Both the position numbers and the translations under genes were made by a program. The notes under the pieces are model-generated. The model did no database searches. It was not told the DNA's origin and worked only from the letters and a program-made list of their open reading frames with translations. Of a stretch of DNA of 8,201 bases, positions 7,265 to 8,201 are shown in pieces. Position 1 is the first letter of the stretch, and each line of letters begins with the position of its first letter. Source of the DNA: Hyphomicrobiales bacterium (GTDB taxonomy: Bacteria; Pseudomonadota; Alphaproteobacteria; Rhizobiales; Xanthobacteraceae); contig PKXB01000216.1 in NCBI GenBank assembly GCA_003133345.1, positions 1 through 8,201 of the forward strand. The letters run 5' to 3'.

Positions 7265-7687
7265 ATGTTCTTTTTGCTGCGGATGGCCTTCTGGCTGAGC
7301 GTCGTTTGCGTGCTGCTGCCGAGCGGCACGAAATCGACGTCGCCGGACGCCAATATCGACGCCACGCAAGCGGTAACGCTGGCAAGCGCCGCGGTGTCCG
7401 ATGCGCGCGGCTTCTGCGACCGGCAGCCCGACGCCTGCGTGGCCGGCGGCAAGGTCGCCGTCGCGCTCGGCCACAAGGCCGAAGCCGGCGCGCGCACAAT
7501 CTACGAATTTATCACCACCAAGCTGAGCAAAACCTCGGCGCCGGGGGATCAGACGGCGGCCAAAATCGTCTCCGTTACCGCGCCCGGCCAAGGGACGCTG
7601 ACCGCCTCCGACGTCCAGCCGGCCTGGCATGCGCCGGTTCCGCTGCCGCCGCGCCGTGAGGCACGTACCGGCCGCCCGGCCGTTTAA
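7265..7687 (+). CDS. DUF5330 domain-containing protein (secreted or membrane-anchored)
   Basis: This is a 140-residue protein of the DUF5330 family found in Hyphomicrobiales; its function is not known to me. The N-terminus MFFLLRMAFWLSVVCVLLPS is a hydrophobic signal/anchor segment (about 4-19). The body has helices rich in Ala (IDATQAVTLASAAVSDARGF) followed by a conserved-looking Cys pair, Cys51 and Cys58 (GFCDRQPDACVAG), that could form a disulfide in the periplasm. ALGHKAEAGARTIYEFITTKL and a Pro/Arg-rich tail follow. Its start context GTAAAGTCATG is shared with the DUF2336 gene, with no classical strong SD. It is divergent from the kinase operon and 94 bp upstream of sufE. The hydrophobic segment lacks a clear signal peptidase I site by eye, so an uncleaved anchor is as likely as secretion. 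Confidence 0.85.
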   Translation: MFFLLRMAFWLSVVCVLLPSGTKSTSPDANIDATQAVTLASAAVSDARGFCDRQPDACVAGGKVAVALGHKAEAGARTIYEFITTKLSKTSAPGDQTAAKIVSVTAPGQGTLTASDVQPAWHAPVPLPPRREARTGRPAV

Positions 7688-7744
7688 GCTACCCACATTT
7701 ATCGGCGTTTTGTCGCGAGTCGCAGGCTCCCGCCACGATCTTTT

Positions 7745-7775
7745 TTGGCCATCGGCGTGCCCCGGCCTATATATT
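7745..7775 (+). promoter_or_regulatory. Possible promoter directly in front of sufE
   Basis: TTGGCC (7745-7750) and TATATA (7768-7773) are 17 bp apart, a normal -35/-10 spacing. Transcription would begin about 7780, leaving only one to three bases before the ATG at 7782, a leaderless or nearly leaderless message. The -35 is weak, and the DUF5330 transcript could instead read through. Confidence 0.28.
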
Positions 7776-7781
7776 GGCGGC

Positions 7782-8201
7782 ATGACGACTATCGACGAGA
7801 TTGTTGAGAATTTCACGCTGCTCGATCAGTGGGACGACCGCTATCGCTATGTCATCGAGCTCGGCCGCACACTGGCGCCACTGCCGGAAAGCGCCCATAG
7901 CGAGGCCAACAAGGTGCGCGGTTGCGCCAGCCAGGTCTGGCTGCTCAGCCATGTGAAGCCGGACGGCGCCGCCGGCCCGACGCTGACCTTCGATGGCGAC
8001 AGCGACGCCCATATCGTGCGCGGCCTGATCGCCATTCTGTTGGCGCTCTATTCCGGCAAGAAAGCGCGTGATATCCTGGAAATCGACGCGCTCAAGCTGT
8101 TCGACCGCATCGGCCTGCGCGAGAATCTCACGCCGCAACGCTCGAACGGCCTGCGCTCGATGGTCGAGCGCATCCGCGCCGAAGCCAAGGCGGCGCTGGC
8201 G
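7782..8201 (+). CDS. sufE: SufE family cysteine desulfurase-associated sulfur acceptor (3' end cut)
   Basis: SufE accepts persulfide sulfur from the SufS cysteine desulfurase and hands it to the SufBCD scaffold for iron-sulfur cluster assembly in the cytoplasm. The 140 codons to the window edge read MTTIDEIVENFTLLDQWDDRYRYVIELGRTL, the typical SufE N-terminus. The active-site Cys48 is in KVRGCASQVWL, and the conserved DSDAHIVRGLIAILLALYSGK and FDRIGLRENLTPQRSNGL segments follow. The typical family length is about 140-150 residues, so only a few C-terminal residues and the stop are missing. The start is the only sensible ATG; a weak GGCGG precedes it. It is not adjacent to other suf genes here, as is usual for the stand-alone copy in rhizobia-like genomes. 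Identity is clear from motif order. Confidence 0.93.
   Translation, partial: MTTIDEIVENFTLLDQWDDRYRYVIELGRTLAPLPESAHSEANKVRGCASQVWLLSHVKPDGAAGPTLTFDGDSDAHIVRGLIAILLALYSGKKARDILEIDALKLFDRIGLRENLTPQRSNGLRSMVERIRAEAKAALA

Noticed and set aside
7199..7816. A 205-codon minus-strand frame across the DUF5330 gene
   Set aside because: It is antisense to a clearly recognisable DUF5330 protein and runs into the sufE start; its composition is Gly/Arg-rich without motifs.

Overview
The window looks like an alphaproteobacterial chromosome, most likely Hyphomicrobiales (Bradyrhizobium/Rhodoplanes/Pseudolabrys-like). The evidence is GC-rich coding sequence together with a set of proteins typical of that order: DUF2336, DUF1491, DUF5330, a SufE protein, and a six-helix, PAS-containing histidine kinase of the DivJ/PleC type. 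The species assignment is inference from protein style, not a match.

Region 1, about 1-2880, looks like the right end of an integrated island. It is visibly richer in A+T at its left side than the rest of the window. At the left edge, on the minus strand, is the start of a gene that runs off the window. Its first 53 residues carry a GAVLNWW-type motif that I associate, from memory only, with N-terminal domains of predicted nucleotide-binding/TIR-like proteins. Next come about 1.1 kb with no confident gene: a few possible microproteins, one with its Shine-Dalgarno in a hairpin loop. An excisionase-like DNA-binding protein follows, overlapped by a tyrosine-recombinase integrase. Just after the integrase stop lie tandem 10-bp repeats and a 6-8-6 inverted repeat that could be attachment-site structure.

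Region 2, about 2881-8201, is ordinary core chromosome. A DUF2336 gene on the plus strand converges on a probable three-gene minus-strand operon: histidine kinase, then a membrane-anchored peptidoglycan-binding-domain protein, then DUF1491. A divergent intergenic region of about 450 bp rich in dyad symmetries separates the kinase from a DUF5330 secreted or membrane protein on the plus strand. That is followed by sufE, cut by the right edge of the window.

The most interesting link is regulatory. Near-consensus CtrA-type boxes (TTAA-N7-CTAA) occur upstream of both the DUF2336 gene and the kinase operon. The kinase has the architecture of DivJ, whose pathway controls CtrA in this class. I see no complete undescribed multi-gene system. 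The strongest lead to something new is the truncated left-edge gene and whatever island cargo lies beyond it.
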